A DNA stretch of 64,000 nt from contig CAYVWR010000010.1 of the NCBI GenBank assembly GCA_964455525.1, positions 62,001 through 126,000 of the forward strand, given 5' to 3'. Position numbers and translations under genes: made by a program. Positions 8,700-17,622 of this stretch are shown here, piece by piece. A model generated the notes under the pieces. That model saw only the letters and a list, made by a program, of their open reading frames with translations. It searched no databases and was not told the DNA's origin. The DNA comes from JAFDZV01 sp964455525. Its GTDB lineage: Bacteria > Bacteroidota > Ignavibacteria > OLB7. Positions within the stretch are counted from its first letter, which is position 1, and every line of letters begins with the position of its first letter.

Positions 8700-10181
8700 C
8701 TAACGCACCAGAATCAGCTTGCCGCTTGCGCGCAATTCCCCGGCACGCACAAACACGGTATAGGCTCCGGCGACCATGCCATCCAGAGGAATATCCAGCA
8801 TCTGGCTTCCTTCGGTCAGTATCCTGCCACCATCGCGATAGGCCACCCTGCCGGTTGCATCGATGATCTCGATATCAACCCCGCTGCTGAACGGAAGGGT
8901 AAGGGCAACACGGACAGTATGGCTGGCCGGATTGGGGAAGATCGAACCGATATCCATGGTGAGATCAGGAGTGGATGGAACGCCGACGATGGTATCGGTC
9001 TCCTGATAACGATAGCTGGCGCCATAGATATCAGCATGGCCACCCCGCATGTTCTGCCATGCCACAAAGAATGTATCCTGGCGAAAGGTGGCGACCGGAG
9101 AGTAGGAGGTATCGCTCCCCTGGCTCATCTTCATAAGGGGGATCAACGGCGAGAAGTCCTCTTCCACGATGGTGGCATTCACCCCTTTAGGGCCGGTGGA
9201 GACAATGCCGAGCAATCTGCTGGTTGGTTCCTGGGCGACCGAGTACATCGACTCCACACCAACCCAGTTGAGGTCGAGCGTGCGCTGTACGCTGCCATCG
9301 AAGCTATAGCTCTGCAACACGTGATGAGTGCTATCAGGCGTCAGATAACCGCGCAGGAAGTGGTCACCAAGCAGACGCTGGTAGTAGGCGTTGCCATGGT
9401 ATGGCCCCACCTGGAAGGTATCCTGGGGAACGCCGTTCTGATAACGAATTGCAGTTGAGTCGATGATGGTCAAGAAGTCACGCTCAGCGATCGGAATCAG
9501 GCTGACCCGTGCTCCCATCAACGGGATGTTCTCTGCGGTCCACTGTACGTTGCCGGTAATATCGACGCTTGTCACAGTGCCGGTCGTTGCACTGCCCACA
9601 GTCCAGGCACAGATCACCTCACGACGAGCGGGATCGTACCCATATCCCTTCTGAACGATATAGACATCACGCTTATCCTTGCGATCGTCTATCGTGACAC
9701 GCTTCCAGCCATTGGCATCTGGGAAATAGAGCGAATAGAGCGAGCTGAAGACCGTATCGTTTCCTGGCGACATGATGTCACCGCGCCAAAGCCCGGAACC
9801 TGCGGCAAAGATGCCATTGAATGAGAGCGGCCTCTCCGAACTGCCACCACGCAGCCGCTTGATGGAGGTACCAGGCCCCGGAACAATTGAATCGACCTTC
9901 AAGGTGCTGACGACCTCCACTATCGGGTTCCCTGTAGGATGCCAGCGTGCCAGCGTATACCAGGTCTCCGAGAGCTGCCCCGGATTCGGTGTGCGGAGTT
10001 CGCCCCAGGTAACATACAAACGTCCATCAAGAACAAAGAGAGAGGGCCAATATTGGTCTATTCTGGCGCCAGGATCGGGTTCTATCGAAAGTTCTACATC
10101 GGTTGCCTGCGCACGAAGCCCCATTGGCGCAAGGAGGAATAGGAGCACGAGTGTGCGGTAGATCGTGGATGATTTGACCAT
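8700..10181 (-). CDS. Secreted protein with T9SS type A sorting domain
   Basis: A 493-aa exported protein. The N-terminus is a Sec signal peptide (MVKSSTIYRTLVLLFLLAPM, cleavage after GLRAQ near residue 25). The C-terminal ~80 residues form a type IX secretion sorting domain: IGSIFPNPASHTVRVAL, then VDIEIIDATGRV, MVAGAYTVFVRAG and ASGKLILVR. The middle (about 30-400) is strand-rich with recurring hydrophobic-aromatic blocks such as YGYDPARREVICAW, consistent with a beta-propeller or sandwich, but I recognise no named family or active site. A GGAG lies 11 nt before the ATG. Expected location is the cell surface or medium via the T9SS. It faces the three-domain gene tail to tail. Confidence 0.8.
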   Translation of the reverse strand: MVKSSTIYRTLVLLFLLAPMGLRAQATDVELSIEPDPGARIDQYWPSLFVLDGRLYVTWGELRTPNPGQLSETWYTLARWHPTGNPIVEVVSTLKVDSIVPGPGTSIKRLRGGSSERPLSFNGIFAAGSGLWRGDIMSPGNDTVFSSLYSLYFPDANGWKRVTIDDRKDKRDVYIVQKGYGYDPARREVICAWTVGSATTGTVTSVDITGNVQWTAENIPLMGARVSLIPIAERDFLTIIDSTAIRYQNGVPQDTFQVGPYHGNAYYQRLLGDHFLRGYLTPDSTHHVLQSYSFDGSVQRTLDLNWVGVESMYSVAQEPTSRLLGIVSTGPKGVNATIVEEDFSPLIPLMKMSQGSDTSYSPVATFRQDTFFVAWQNMRGGHADIYGASYRYQETDTIVGVPSTPDLTMDIGSIFPNPASHTVRVALTLPFSSGVDIEIIDATGRVAYRDGGRILTEGSQMLDIPLDGMVAGAYTVFVRAGELRASGKLILVR

Positions 10182-10936
10182 AACTGCAAATTCTCCAGAA
10201 ACATGAGGGTAGGACGAGAGACGATGCCCCTCGGATATTACAGGGTGAATCTATGTACAATCAACGAAAAGGCCGATACTTATCTTGCAGAGGACTATAA
10301 ATATGCGGAAGTCGGCTCGGCCATACTCCATAGCAGATCGGCAGGATTGGAACATCTGATGCAAAGGCCCGAGATGGAGACCTGTATACAGATGCCGGGC
10401 ATCTCTCCCATAGGGGCAAGCGATAGAAAACGATGAAAAACCGGTGGTACGGCATGGCCCCTCTCCCCATGCCATATCACGGCAACCGGGAGCATGCCTC
10501 ATCGTTTCATAGCAGCCCGCCGATGGCAGCGGTCTGGCCGTGCACGCTTGCGGGATACAGAACCCGGCCATCAATCTATGACAGGATGCCCCTTGCGGCA
10601 CTATAGAGCCAGGCCGTTCCAGGACCGGGTTCCAGGCCACGGAACACGTACCCGGAAGTGCCATCTGCCAGGCACAATGCCTGCCAGGATCAGCCCAGCC
10701 ATCGCAACGGCCACAATCGTGTCTGCCGCCAGATTCGGCATCCGGCATAAGCATTTCGGAGAGAAATCCGCCATTTGAGGAGCATAGAGAGGGATAGCCG
10801 GGAGCGTTATAGTGCCCTGGAGGTGGGGTGAAGAAACAAAAGGCTGTCAAAAACCTGACAAGCTTCCAGGCCCATCCCTGACTTGTCAGTAATACTCAGA
10901 GGATACTACACAAAGGTGGAATAGTTCTCGTGTTTT

Positions 10937-10962
10937 GCATCTAATACCTTTGTATTAGATGC
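10937..10962 (+). promoter_or_regulatory. Perfect 11-bp palindrome containing a -7-like box
   Basis: GCATCTAATAC and GTATTAGATGC are separated by only 4 nt. The centre reads TACCTTTG (10945-10952), an exact match to the Bacteroidota -7 consensus TAnnTTTG. No good -33 xTTG is visible 20 nt upstream. A promoter embedded in an operator is one reading. A simple RNA hairpin is another. Confidence 0.4.
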
Positions 10963-11228
10963 GTCCGACATAGAAGGGTGGGTATGAGCACCCTCTGGTC
11001 ACGATGTATCCGAGGTCCAACCGTTCAACATCTGACAGCCGACTGAGGCTGCCTGTCCCGTAGAGCGATACTGTGCCAACGGAAGTTCTGTCCAGTTATT
11101 TCCGAAGGCCAACAGCCTATAGCATATGGGGGTACTGCTGGCGCGCGTGTATACCGTGCATCCATACAACGCGACGACAGCGAGATGGCAGTCACGGGCA
11201 ATCGAGTATGATGGACGTCTCGTTCAAA

Positions 11229-11257
11229 GGAGGCCATCAACCTGCAAGATGGCCTCT
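11229..11257. repeat. Hairpin, 9-bp stem
   Basis: GAGGCCATC (11230-11238) pairs with GATGGCCTC (11248-11256), with a 9-nt loop and a further wobble pair at the base. No T tract follows. Confidence 0.5.
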
Positions 11258-11290
11258 CCAAGGTCCAAACATCACTTCGAATCAGGGCAG

Positions 11291-11332
11291 CATCGCGCGT
11301 GATGGAGCTTCGTCACTCCATCACGCGTGATG
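11291..11332. repeat. Long hairpin, 17-bp stem
   Basis: Arms 11291-11307 and 11316-11332 pair over 17 bp with a single G-U wobble and an 8-nt loop (core CGCGTGATGGAG / CTCCATCACGCG). It is one of the longest stems in the window and has no following T tract, so it is unlikely to be a plain terminator. Confidence 0.55.
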
Positions 11333-11556
11333 TATGTCCGGTCGATTCTGATTGGCCCCAATCCAATGGCGCGCTCAGGATCGTGTCAGGCCAGCCGGGG
11401 TATTGTACCGTGATATCGTATCGACTCAATACCTTCCATCCCGTCGCCCCTACACTCCCATACTCTGCTATATCCTATGGGACAATGGAGTGGAGGGGGT
11501 TTTAAACTACCCACACCGGTACAGATCCCGATACCGGCGTGGCAATAAGGCACATA

Positions 11557-11784
11557 ATGAACAACTTCGAGCTTTCAATCGTCTATGAATCGGGTAAACC
11601 TATACCGTTTCATTTCGATAATGGCAGCGACGCCGTGCAATGGCTTGGCGGCTATGATGATGGTGAGCCAGTCCGCCGGATCTTTATCACAGCCACAGCG
11701 GATGATGGTAGAAAAATCTACATAAGCATACCAAACGATCCCAGCACACAGGCTTCGATCCGCATCGAAGAACGGACCAACTGA
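11557..11784 (+). CDS. Small hypothetical protein (75 aa)
   Basis: Not recognised. The ATG at 11557 follows a TAAGG ribosome binding site at 7 nt, and an earlier in-frame ATG at 11539 has none. The protein starts MNNFELSIVYESGKPIPFHF and is a compact, strand-rich soluble sequence (DDGEPVRRIFITATADDGRK, YISIPNDPS) without signal peptide or membrane segment. Hydrophobic/polar alternation is typical of a small beta domain. It stands alone with non-coding DNA on both sides, and the structured segment at 10.85-11.33 kb lies upstream. Function unknown. Moderately confident it is a real gene because of composition and ribosome binding site. Confidence 0.55.
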   Translation: MNNFELSIVYESGKPIPFHFDNGSDAVQWLGGYDDGEPVRRIFITATADDGRKIYISIPNDPSTQASIRIEERTN

Positions 11785-11957
11785 TCCCCGTCACTACCTA
11801 TCCTACCTGCCTCTTCTGACTTCCTGTACGCCGGAACTATATCACTTCAACAGAGAGTGCACCAGCCGTTGTTTATTATTCCAGCCCCTGTCCAGCAGTT
11901 ACGGACCAACTCTACCGCTGGACAGGTCTCTGGAGCATACAGGAGCAGATGCGCCGC

Positions 11958-12560
11958 CTATCGGCCGGTGCCTTCCTGTCCTGCTATGCCATAACGGACA
12001 AGGACTCTGCTTGAGACTACCACACGCTCCCCTGCTGCTGCACCATGCTCCCTGCCGCGATACCGTTCCTCCCTTACAATGCCTATTCCCGGCTTGATAC
12101 AGAGGCGGTGGACGTTAAGATCGTCGAAGATGAGACAGTCGTCAAACGTTCCGGCTGGCGTCTCCACCCTGTCCGTGCCAATCAGCACATAGTTCCCTTC
12201 GCATACTCGCTTATCACGCAGCATGCTGGCATCGCCGATAAAAAACAGAGGCTCCGTAGCAAAGGCCGCCTTCTCAGCAGGCTTGCTTCGCCCAACCATC
12301 AGCCCGCCGTTCATCGGCATATAGATATAGCCGCCGGTGTCGAACCAGGCCCCCTGCCTCTGCAACGTTCGCCCGCAGAGCAGTGTGGCAGGACCATTCC
12401 CAACAAGCCGAACAACGACAGTATCCCGTAGCTCGGAATCCTGATAGACCCACTCGTTCCCGGAGGCAAGCGGGATTACCTGAGCGGTAAGACGCCCGGC
12501 AACGGCGCAGGCACAACAACAGACAAGAATTGCCAGGATATAGAAGCGTCGCATACACAT
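11958..12560 (-). CDS. Hypothetical secreted protein (200 aa)
   Basis: Exported protein with an N-terminal hydrophobic segment (RRFYILAILVCCCACAVAG) followed by RLTAQ. Cleavage after AQ is most likely, though the cysteines leave lipid attachment possible. The mature part begins VIPLASGNEWVYQDSE, has a central YVLIGTDRVETPAGTFDDCLIF block and ends with a KPGIGIVREERYR stretch. This NEWVY ... TPAGTF-x(2)-C ... PGIGIV pattern occurs in uncharacterised exported proteins of Bacteroidota and related groups, based on general familiarity only. Two starts (12560 and 12554) are equally possible, and no clear ribosome binding site is visible. No catalytic residues identified. Confidence 0.65.
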   Translation of the reverse strand: MCMRRFYILAILVCCCACAVAGRLTAQVIPLASGNEWVYQDSELRDTVVVRLVGNGPATLLCGRTLQRQGAWFDTGGYIYMPMNGGLMVGRSKPAEKAAFATEPLFFIGDASMLRDKRVCEGNYVLIGTDRVETPAGTFDDCLIFDDLNVHRLCIKPGIGIVREERYRGREHGAAAGERVVVSSRVLVRYGIAGQEGTGR

Positions 12561-13342
12561 AACGGATTGATTGCCATGAATTGATCGGAACGTCTACATA
12601 TATGACGAAGCCGCATGCAACAGGGCATGCTGAAAAACCGAGCGGGAGGGATGGAATGTGTACGGCGTATGGGACAATACGAAGCGAAATTAACAATTGG
12701 AACCGCGGCAAGCTACTATGCTAGTGGAAAATTTCCGTAACAGACCGGTGGGGATTCCGAACGCAAGCGTGAAGGACTATGCGAAGCGCGAGAGCGTAGA
12801 GATGTTGCGGATGGCGCAATCATACGCCATGATGCAGTGCTTCTTCAGGTCATCACAGGCGAAGTCCATACTCTCAGCCGAGGAAAACCAGCTATAGGGT
12901 ATGTGGATATACTCGGGACAAACAGCGTTTCGCAGGAGAACATCCATCTTGCCGTTGCGGCAGCCGCAACGGCTGCCATAACGCCCGCAAATATCCCCTA
13001 CCTCTATAATCCCCGCATCGACTGCCCCTCCTGGATTATTCATCGTGATTATTCATCATACGTGCATTTGCAACGGCCATTTGCCATTATGCATTACAAG
13101 AGATCTGCCAATTATGTTCGGCGGGCTGCATGGACGTTCTCCTGGCAGCCAACAAGGCTGAAAAACTCCACCAACTTCACATGCCCGCGCAAAGGCGCCA
13201 GGGCGCACTTCTTCGCGACTTTGCACACGTACTCAGACAACTTACATGTAGCACCGATTCACTATCGTACCGGCTATACGATATTCCTGTGATGCAGGTT
13301 GTTGGCAGTATCGGCAGCATACACGATAACCGATAAAAAAAA
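12561..13342. other. Intergenic region, no supported gene
   Basis: About 780 nt. Frames on both strands between 12777 and 13292 were examined and lack ribosome binding sites and protein-like composition. It holds a perfect 10-bp hairpin GCCGTTGCGG / CCGCAACGGC at 12951-12973 (3-nt loop) and a short direct repeat GATTATTCATC (two copies near 13033 and 13047). Confidence 0.45.
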
Positions 13343-13370
13343 CGGATCTTCTGCCCTACCAGAAGATCCG
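13335..13370 (-). terminator. Terminator of the small membrane protein gene
   Basis: Read on the minus strand: an 11-bp perfect stem CGGATCTTCTG / CAGAAGATCCG with a 6-nt loop followed by a run of eight T (the A run at 13335-13342 on the plus strand). It lies 73 nt after the stop of the gene at 13443-13718. Confidence 0.85.
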
Positions 13371-13442
13371 CTCTCACCATAACCACTACCAAACAACAGG
13401 ATAACAGAGCGCAATGCTCAGACCGACATATTTTTCCAGCGA

Positions 13443-13718
13443 TTATGTAATTACCATAGCTTCTTCAAACTGTTCATACCATTCGGCACGCGTATGAGCA
13501 TCACCATCGGCTGTATACACCCGGGCCATCTCATACTCTTCATCCTGAAAGCACTGCTGTGCGATCCTCTCGGTAAGGACAAGTGCTCCCAGAAGAAACC
13601 CGATCATCAACATCATGATGATGCTCAGTGCAAAGAGAGCCATGCCCGACAGCACCGAACCGATCACAACGCTCTTCTCCAGTTCGGCAGGTTCGCCGCG
13701 TTCAATAGTCCAATTCAT
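13443..13718 (-). CDS. Small membrane protein (91 aa)
   Basis: Not recognised. Two adjacent ATG codons (13721 and 13718) follow a GAGGTG ribosome binding site. The second has the better spacing. Residues about 16-50 form one long or two closely packed hydrophobic segments (VVIGSVLSGMALFALSIIMM then LMIGFLLGALVL), so it should be an inner-membrane protein. The C-terminal ~40 residues are polar and acidic (CFQDEEYEMARVYTADGDA) and would lie on one face of the membrane. It has its own strong terminator and sits just downstream of the DUF58 cluster on the same strand, but 215 nt away with a hairpin between. It may be an independent unit. Confidence 0.6.
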   Translation of the reverse strand: MNWTIERGEPAELEKSVVIGSVLSGMALFALSIIMMLMIGFLLGALVLTERIAQQCFQDEEYEMARVYTADGDAHTRAEWYEQFEEAMVIT

Positions 13719-13935
13719 CATTACACCTCATCGCAACACCATCTCATCATACTTTCTATCGGAATGCACTACAAGCATCTTGCCAAGAATATCCGCACAA
13801 GCAAAAAAAGATAGAATGGATGGTGTTGAACAGGATAGCCCGGCAAACGCGGCATAATCCTGGCAACAGCGCGACCGGCCCGGTTTGCATACAATTTTCT
13901 CCAACGGGGCGGGCCGGAGGATAGGATCTCCAGGC

Positions 13936-15258
13936 TTATATCAATCGTCTGGCCTTCAATTCCAGATACTTGTTGATGGTATTGACGGTAAGGCCCTGAG
14001 GGGTGGTAAGGATGGAATGGATGCCATACTGCTGCAACTCGCGGACGACAAGCCGTTTTTCGTAGGCAAATTTCTCGGCGATCGTCTTCCGATAGATATC
14101 CTCTACGGTATCGGCATCGGTCTCCAGAAACCTCTTAAGCTCGGTATTCTCGAAGAAGATCACCACCAGCAGATGGTCGCGGGCGATCTTGCGGAGATAG
14201 GGGAGTTGGCGTTGCAACGAGGAGAGCGTCTCAAAATTTGTATACAGCATCACCAGGCTTCGATTTGTGATGCGCTGCCTGATGTTGGCATAGAGGAGTT
14301 CGTAATTGCTTTCCAGAAAATTTGTCTTCTGGTTGTAGAGCACCTCCAGAATCTTCTGCATCTGTGCGCGGCGGCGCTCGGCGGGAAGAACGTTCCCGAG
14401 CCTCTCGGCAAATGTTATAAGGCCCGCCTTATCCTGCTTCAACAGCGCGATATTGGACAGGACCAGGCTGGCATTGATCGCGTAATCGAGCAGGCTCATC
14501 CCCTGGAACGGCATTTTCATGGTGCGGCCCTTATCGATCACGCTATAGACCTGCTGCGACCGTTCATCCTGGTACTGGTTGACCATAAGCTCCCCCTTCC
14601 GGGCGGTGGCTTTCCAGTTGACGGTACGGTAGTCATCACCGCGAACGTATTCCCGGATCTGATCGAACTCCATAGTATTGCCCACACGTCTGATACGCTT
14701 GATACCGGCCTCGCTCAGCCGATTGGACACTGCGAGCAGTTCATAGCGGCGCATCTGAATATAGGATGGATACACCGGCGCCATCTGATCCTGTCCGAAC
14801 CGGAAACGGCGGCGCACAAGGGAGATTGGCGATGCCGCGTAGATGTTCAACGCGCCGAAGTGATATTCGCCACGCTCTACCGGCCGCACCGTATAAGCAA
14901 CGATCGTGTGTCCCTTTGCGGGAACCGAGAGATGAAACGCCTGCTTGCGCACCTGGAACTGGAATGGAAGCTCATCGACAACGGCAAGACTGATGGGATA
15001 GCCATAGAAATTCTCCAGATGGACCCGGATTTCATTCTCATCGCCGTTGGAAAGCCGCTCGGGCGCCTCCCGCACTGCACGAATCCCCTGCTTCGAGCGG
15101 TAGACCATCAACAGATCAATGACAAGAAGGAGGGCAAACGCCCCAGCCGCCATCTGCGCTATCCCGAGCAACCCCGGAAAGAAATAGGCAAGAAGGAACA
15201 GGACCACCAATCCGGCAAGCAGGATAAAAAACCGTTTATCGAGATAGAGGCTCTTCAA
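13936..15258 (-). CDS. DUF58 domain-containing protein
   Basis: A 440-aa protein with two N-terminal transmembrane helices (about residues 9-30 and 34-52) and a large cytoplasmic or peripheral part with the DUF58 signature at 197-237 (FDQIREYVRGDDYRTVNWKA, then ELMVNQYQDERSQQVYSVID). The C-terminal half resembles a von Willebrand A-like fold. The only in-frame upstream start is TTG at 15258. DUF58 proteins almost always sit next to a MoxR AAA+ ATPase, as here (15384-16403), and are thought to work with it as a chaperone-like pair at the membrane. It is the last gene of a six-gene minus-strand cluster. Exact substrate unknown. Confidence 0.9.
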   Translation of the reverse strand: MKSLYLDKRFFILLAGLVVLFLLAYFFPGLLGIAQMAAGAFALLLVIDLLMVYRSKQGIRAVREAPERLSNGDENEIRVHLENFYGYPISLAVVDELPFQFQVRKQAFHLSVPAKGHTIVAYTVRPVERGEYHFGALNIYAASPISLVRRRFRFGQDQMAPVYPSYIQMRRYELLAVSNRLSEAGIKRIRRVGNTMEFDQIREYVRGDDYRTVNWKATARKGELMVNQYQDERSQQVYSVIDKGRTMKMPFQGMSLLDYAINASLVLSNIALLKQDKAGLITFAERLGNVLPAERRRAQMQKILEVLYNQKTNFLESNYELLYANIRQRITNRSLVMLYTNFETLSSLQRQLPYLRKIARDHLLVVIFFENTELKRFLETDADTVEDIYRKTIAEKFAYEKRLVVRELQQYGIHSILTTPQGLTVNTINKYLELKARRLI

Positions 15259-15383
15259 GATGTTCGATTGTCGATGAGGGATCTGATCCGTTATCTATCA
15301 TCTGTCGGCGATTGCCACGGTGCCGGCCACACAACATCGCCCGGGGAGTCTACCATAGGCCGGGCGGCTCTGTAGCCCCTGCA

Positions 15384-16403
15384 TTACCTGGGCACCTCGA
15401 TACGCTCCACGATCTGCCGGATAACATCGGCAGGCCCCACCCCTTCCATCTCCCGCTCCGGCGTCAGCAATATCCTGTGGCGGAGCACCGGATAGACCGT
15501 TCTGCGAATATCCTCCGGCGTCACAAAGTCCCGCCCGGACATGGCGGCAAAGGCCTTTGAACTCATCAGGATTGCCAGCGAGGCGCGAGGGGATGCTCCA
15601 AGGTAGAGCGAGGCATTATTGCGGGTACCATCCACGATCTGCGCGATATAACGGAGGAGGTTTTCATCGCAATGCACCTGATGCACCTTCTCGCGGTAGC
15701 GCCCAAGCTCCTCTGCGCTCAGAACCGGCTCCACAATGGAGAGATCGTTCCGCGACCTGCGGCCATGATACTCGCCCAGAATCCGGGTCTCCTCATCCAG
15801 CGTCGGATATCCAACCTCAATCTTGAAGATGAACCGATCCAGCTGCGCCTCCGGCAGACGGTAGGTGCCCTCCTGTTCCACCGGGTTCTGCGTGGCAAGC
15901 ACTAGGAACGGCAGGCCCATGATATAGGTATCGCCATCGACCGTCACCTGGCGTTCCTCCATCACCTCGAAGAGTGCGGCCTGGGTCTTGGCAGGGGAAC
16001 GGTTGATCTCGTCGATCAGCACCACATTGCTGAAAATCGGCCCCCGCTTGAACTCGAACTCCGAGTTTTTCACATTGAAGATGGATGTCCCGAGAATATC
16101 CGAAGGCATAAGATCGGGAGTGAACTGTATGCGGGAGAAGCCGACCGAAAGGGTCCGCGCCACCAGCTTGGCGGCAAGGGTCTTTGCCACTCCGGGCACC
16201 CCTTCTATCAGCACATGTCCATCGGCAAGAACCGCAGCAAGGATAAGGTCGATCATCTCCTGCTGTCCCACGATAATCTTTCCAACCTCGGCCCGTATCC
16301 GGCCGACCGCATCGCGAAGCTCTTCCAGATCAATCCGTGATGTAAAGAGAGGCTGAGCGTCGTTTGGCACCAATGGCTCTCTGCGTTCCGTTTCTTCGTT
16401 CAT
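15384..16403 (-). CDS. MoxR-family AAA+ ATPase
   Basis: A 339-aa cytoplasmic ATPase of the MoxR family (AAA_3 plus the C-terminal lid). Visible motifs are Walker A GVPGVAKT (68-75), Walker B VVLIDEINR (D131-E132) and sensor-1 ATQNP (170-174). The C-terminal lid has LGASPRAS and an FVTPEDI motif. The start at 16403 is chosen because a GGAG ribosome binding site precedes it. The longer frame to 16475 would overlap the neighbour by 38 nt. MoxR ATPases act as chaperones for metal or cofactor insertion or complex assembly, together with VWA/DUF58 partners. The DUF58 gene is immediately downstream. Confidence 0.95.
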   Translation of the reverse strand: MNEETERREPLVPNDAQPLFTSRIDLEELRDAVGRIRAEVGKIIVGQQEMIDLILAAVLADGHVLIEGVPGVAKTLAAKLVARTLSVGFSRIQFTPDLMPSDILGTSIFNVKNSEFEFKRGPIFSNVVLIDEINRSPAKTQAALFEVMEERQVTVDGDTYIMGLPFLVLATQNPVEQEGTYRLPEAQLDRFIFKIEVGYPTLDEETRILGEYHGRRSRNDLSIVEPVLSAEELGRYREKVHQVHCDENLLRYIAQIVDGTRNNASLYLGASPRASLAILMSSKAFAAMSGRDFVTPEDIRRTVYPVLRHRILLTPEREMEGVGPADVIRQIVERIEVPR

Positions 16404-16437
16404 ACTGCTCCGATTCCAGGTTCCAGAAACTGCCAGA

Positions 16438-17622
16438 TTATGTTCCGTCGGCTGAATGGAAGCGCTCGATGGCACTGTTCAGCGCAATCAGCGTCTCCTC
16501 ATTGATCGTCTCCCGTTGCAGGATATCATCGATATATCCGAAAAGCCCTTTCACCATATCGAGATCGGCTCCCGAGCGGGCGGAAACCGCGTGATAGAAC
16601 CCTTCGTCCCGCTCGCCGGTATTCACCCCGAAGCGGGAACGGATATGCTCCAGAAGATATACTATCCTCTTTTCGGCTATGTTCTTATGGTCGCCATGCT
16701 GATAGTAAAGCTGCCCCACCGTCTCGACAAACTCCAGCGTTGTGTTCGGCAGTGGCCGTATCTCCGGGATGATGCGCTGGCGGCGCCGTCCCATGAACAC
16801 AATAAACAGAAGCACGGCGGCCATCGTAAGATAATACGCCCAGCGTAGCGGCTCCTGGCTGAGAATGTAGCGCAGCGGAGTTCTCACCAGACGCCGCCCG
16901 ACCTTGTAATACTCATCCCAGATCAGCGTTCCGCCATCCGGCAGATAGGCGAGCGCACCAAAGGCATACTCGGCATTGTTCCGGTGCACCAGATTGTAGT
17001 TCGTGAAGGCATAGGGAACCGTGCTGATGAAAAACTCCCCCTGGCCATACGGGAGGCGTATATAATTTACTTCCCCACGGCTGGTTGTGCCGAGAACGAC
17101 GCTCTTGGCAGTATCGAAACGGCTGAAGTGGCTGGTGACGATGTTCTTCTGGTAGCGATAGGGGTTCGGGGAGCCAAGAGCCGGGTTGACCAGCATAAGC
17201 TCAACGCTATCCTGAAGTGGAAGCGCGATGGCACGCTGCACTTCAAATCCGAGCGTATCGGCAAACCCATCCGAGAAGCTCTGTGCGGCGACAAACACTC
17301 GATTCCCATCTTCGACAAACTCCAGAAGCTCCTCCAGATCGAGATCGTCCGGGGTAAAGGAGAGATTGAGCACCATATAGGTGGCGTTCTCGTGCCAGGC
17401 CTCCCCGAACGTATTGTAGATCGGCATGGAAGCTATCTCGACCTTGGACGAGGGGAACAGTTCCGGCAACAGATCGTACAGGATATAGCCGCCAAACGGT
17501 ATGCGATCCTGGCGCGCAAAGCTGTTCTCCCAGGATACCGGCTTGGGCCTGGTAAGCTGCACAACAATCGCAACGATAAAGAGCAGGCTGAGAACGACGA
17601 TATAGGTATTGGGACGCTTCAC
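16438..17622 (-). CDS. DUF4350 domain-containing membrane protein
   Basis: A 394-aa protein starting with GTG at 17622, which overlaps the stop of the upstream DUF4129 gene by 4 nt (GTGA), a sign of translational coupling. One N-terminal transmembrane helix (TYIVVLSLLFIVAIVVQL) is followed by a DUF4350 domain (GGYILYDLLPELFPSSKVE, then a DLDLEELLEFVEDGNRVFVA block resembling a GATase-like fold). A second helix near residue 270 (YYLTMAAVLLFIVFMG) precedes a C-terminal cytoplasmic helical part. DUF4350 proteins are typical members of MoxR/DUF58/DUF4129 clusters. Biochemical role unknown. Confidence 0.88.
   Translation of the reverse strand: MKRPNTYIVVLSLLFIVAIVVQLTRPKPVSWENSFARQDRIPFGGYILYDLLPELFPSSKVEIASMPIYNTFGEAWHENATYMVLNLSFTPDDLDLEELLEFVEDGNRVFVAAQSFSDGFADTLGFEVQRAIALPLQDSVELMLVNPALGSPNPYRYQKNIVTSHFSRFDTAKSVVLGTTSRGEVNYIRLPYGQGEFFISTVPYAFTNYNLVHRNNAEYAFGALAYLPDGGTLIWDEYYKVGRRLVRTPLRYILSQEPLRWAYYLTMAAVLLFIVFMGRRRQRIIPEIRPLPNTTLEFVETVGQLYYQHGDHKNIAEKRIVYLLEHIRSRFGVNTGERDEGFYHAVSARSGADLDMVKGLFGYIDDILQRETINEETLIALNSAIERFHSADGT

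Larger units (their letters stand above)
10182..11556. other. Hairpin-rich non-coding region (1.4 kb)
   Basis: No protein-like frame. From 10855 to 11332 it carries five inverted repeats or hairpins (10855-10889, 10937-10962, 10975-10994, 11229-11257, 11291-11332). None is followed by a T tract. See the separate entries for the strongest ones and the finding on a possible structured RNA. Confidence 0.5.

Noticed and set aside
10251..10850. 199-aa minus-strand frame in the hairpin-rich region
   Set aside because: Cys/His/Pro-rich, no ribosome binding site, no domain; composition of translated non-coding DNA.
12777..13292. Overlapping small frames on both strands
   Set aside because: Mutually overlapping, no ribosome binding sites or protein-like composition.
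13885..15375. 496-aa open frame on the plus strand opposite DUF58
   Set aside because: It is antisense to the DUF58 gene, has no motif and arises from GC-rich codon periodicity of the real gene.
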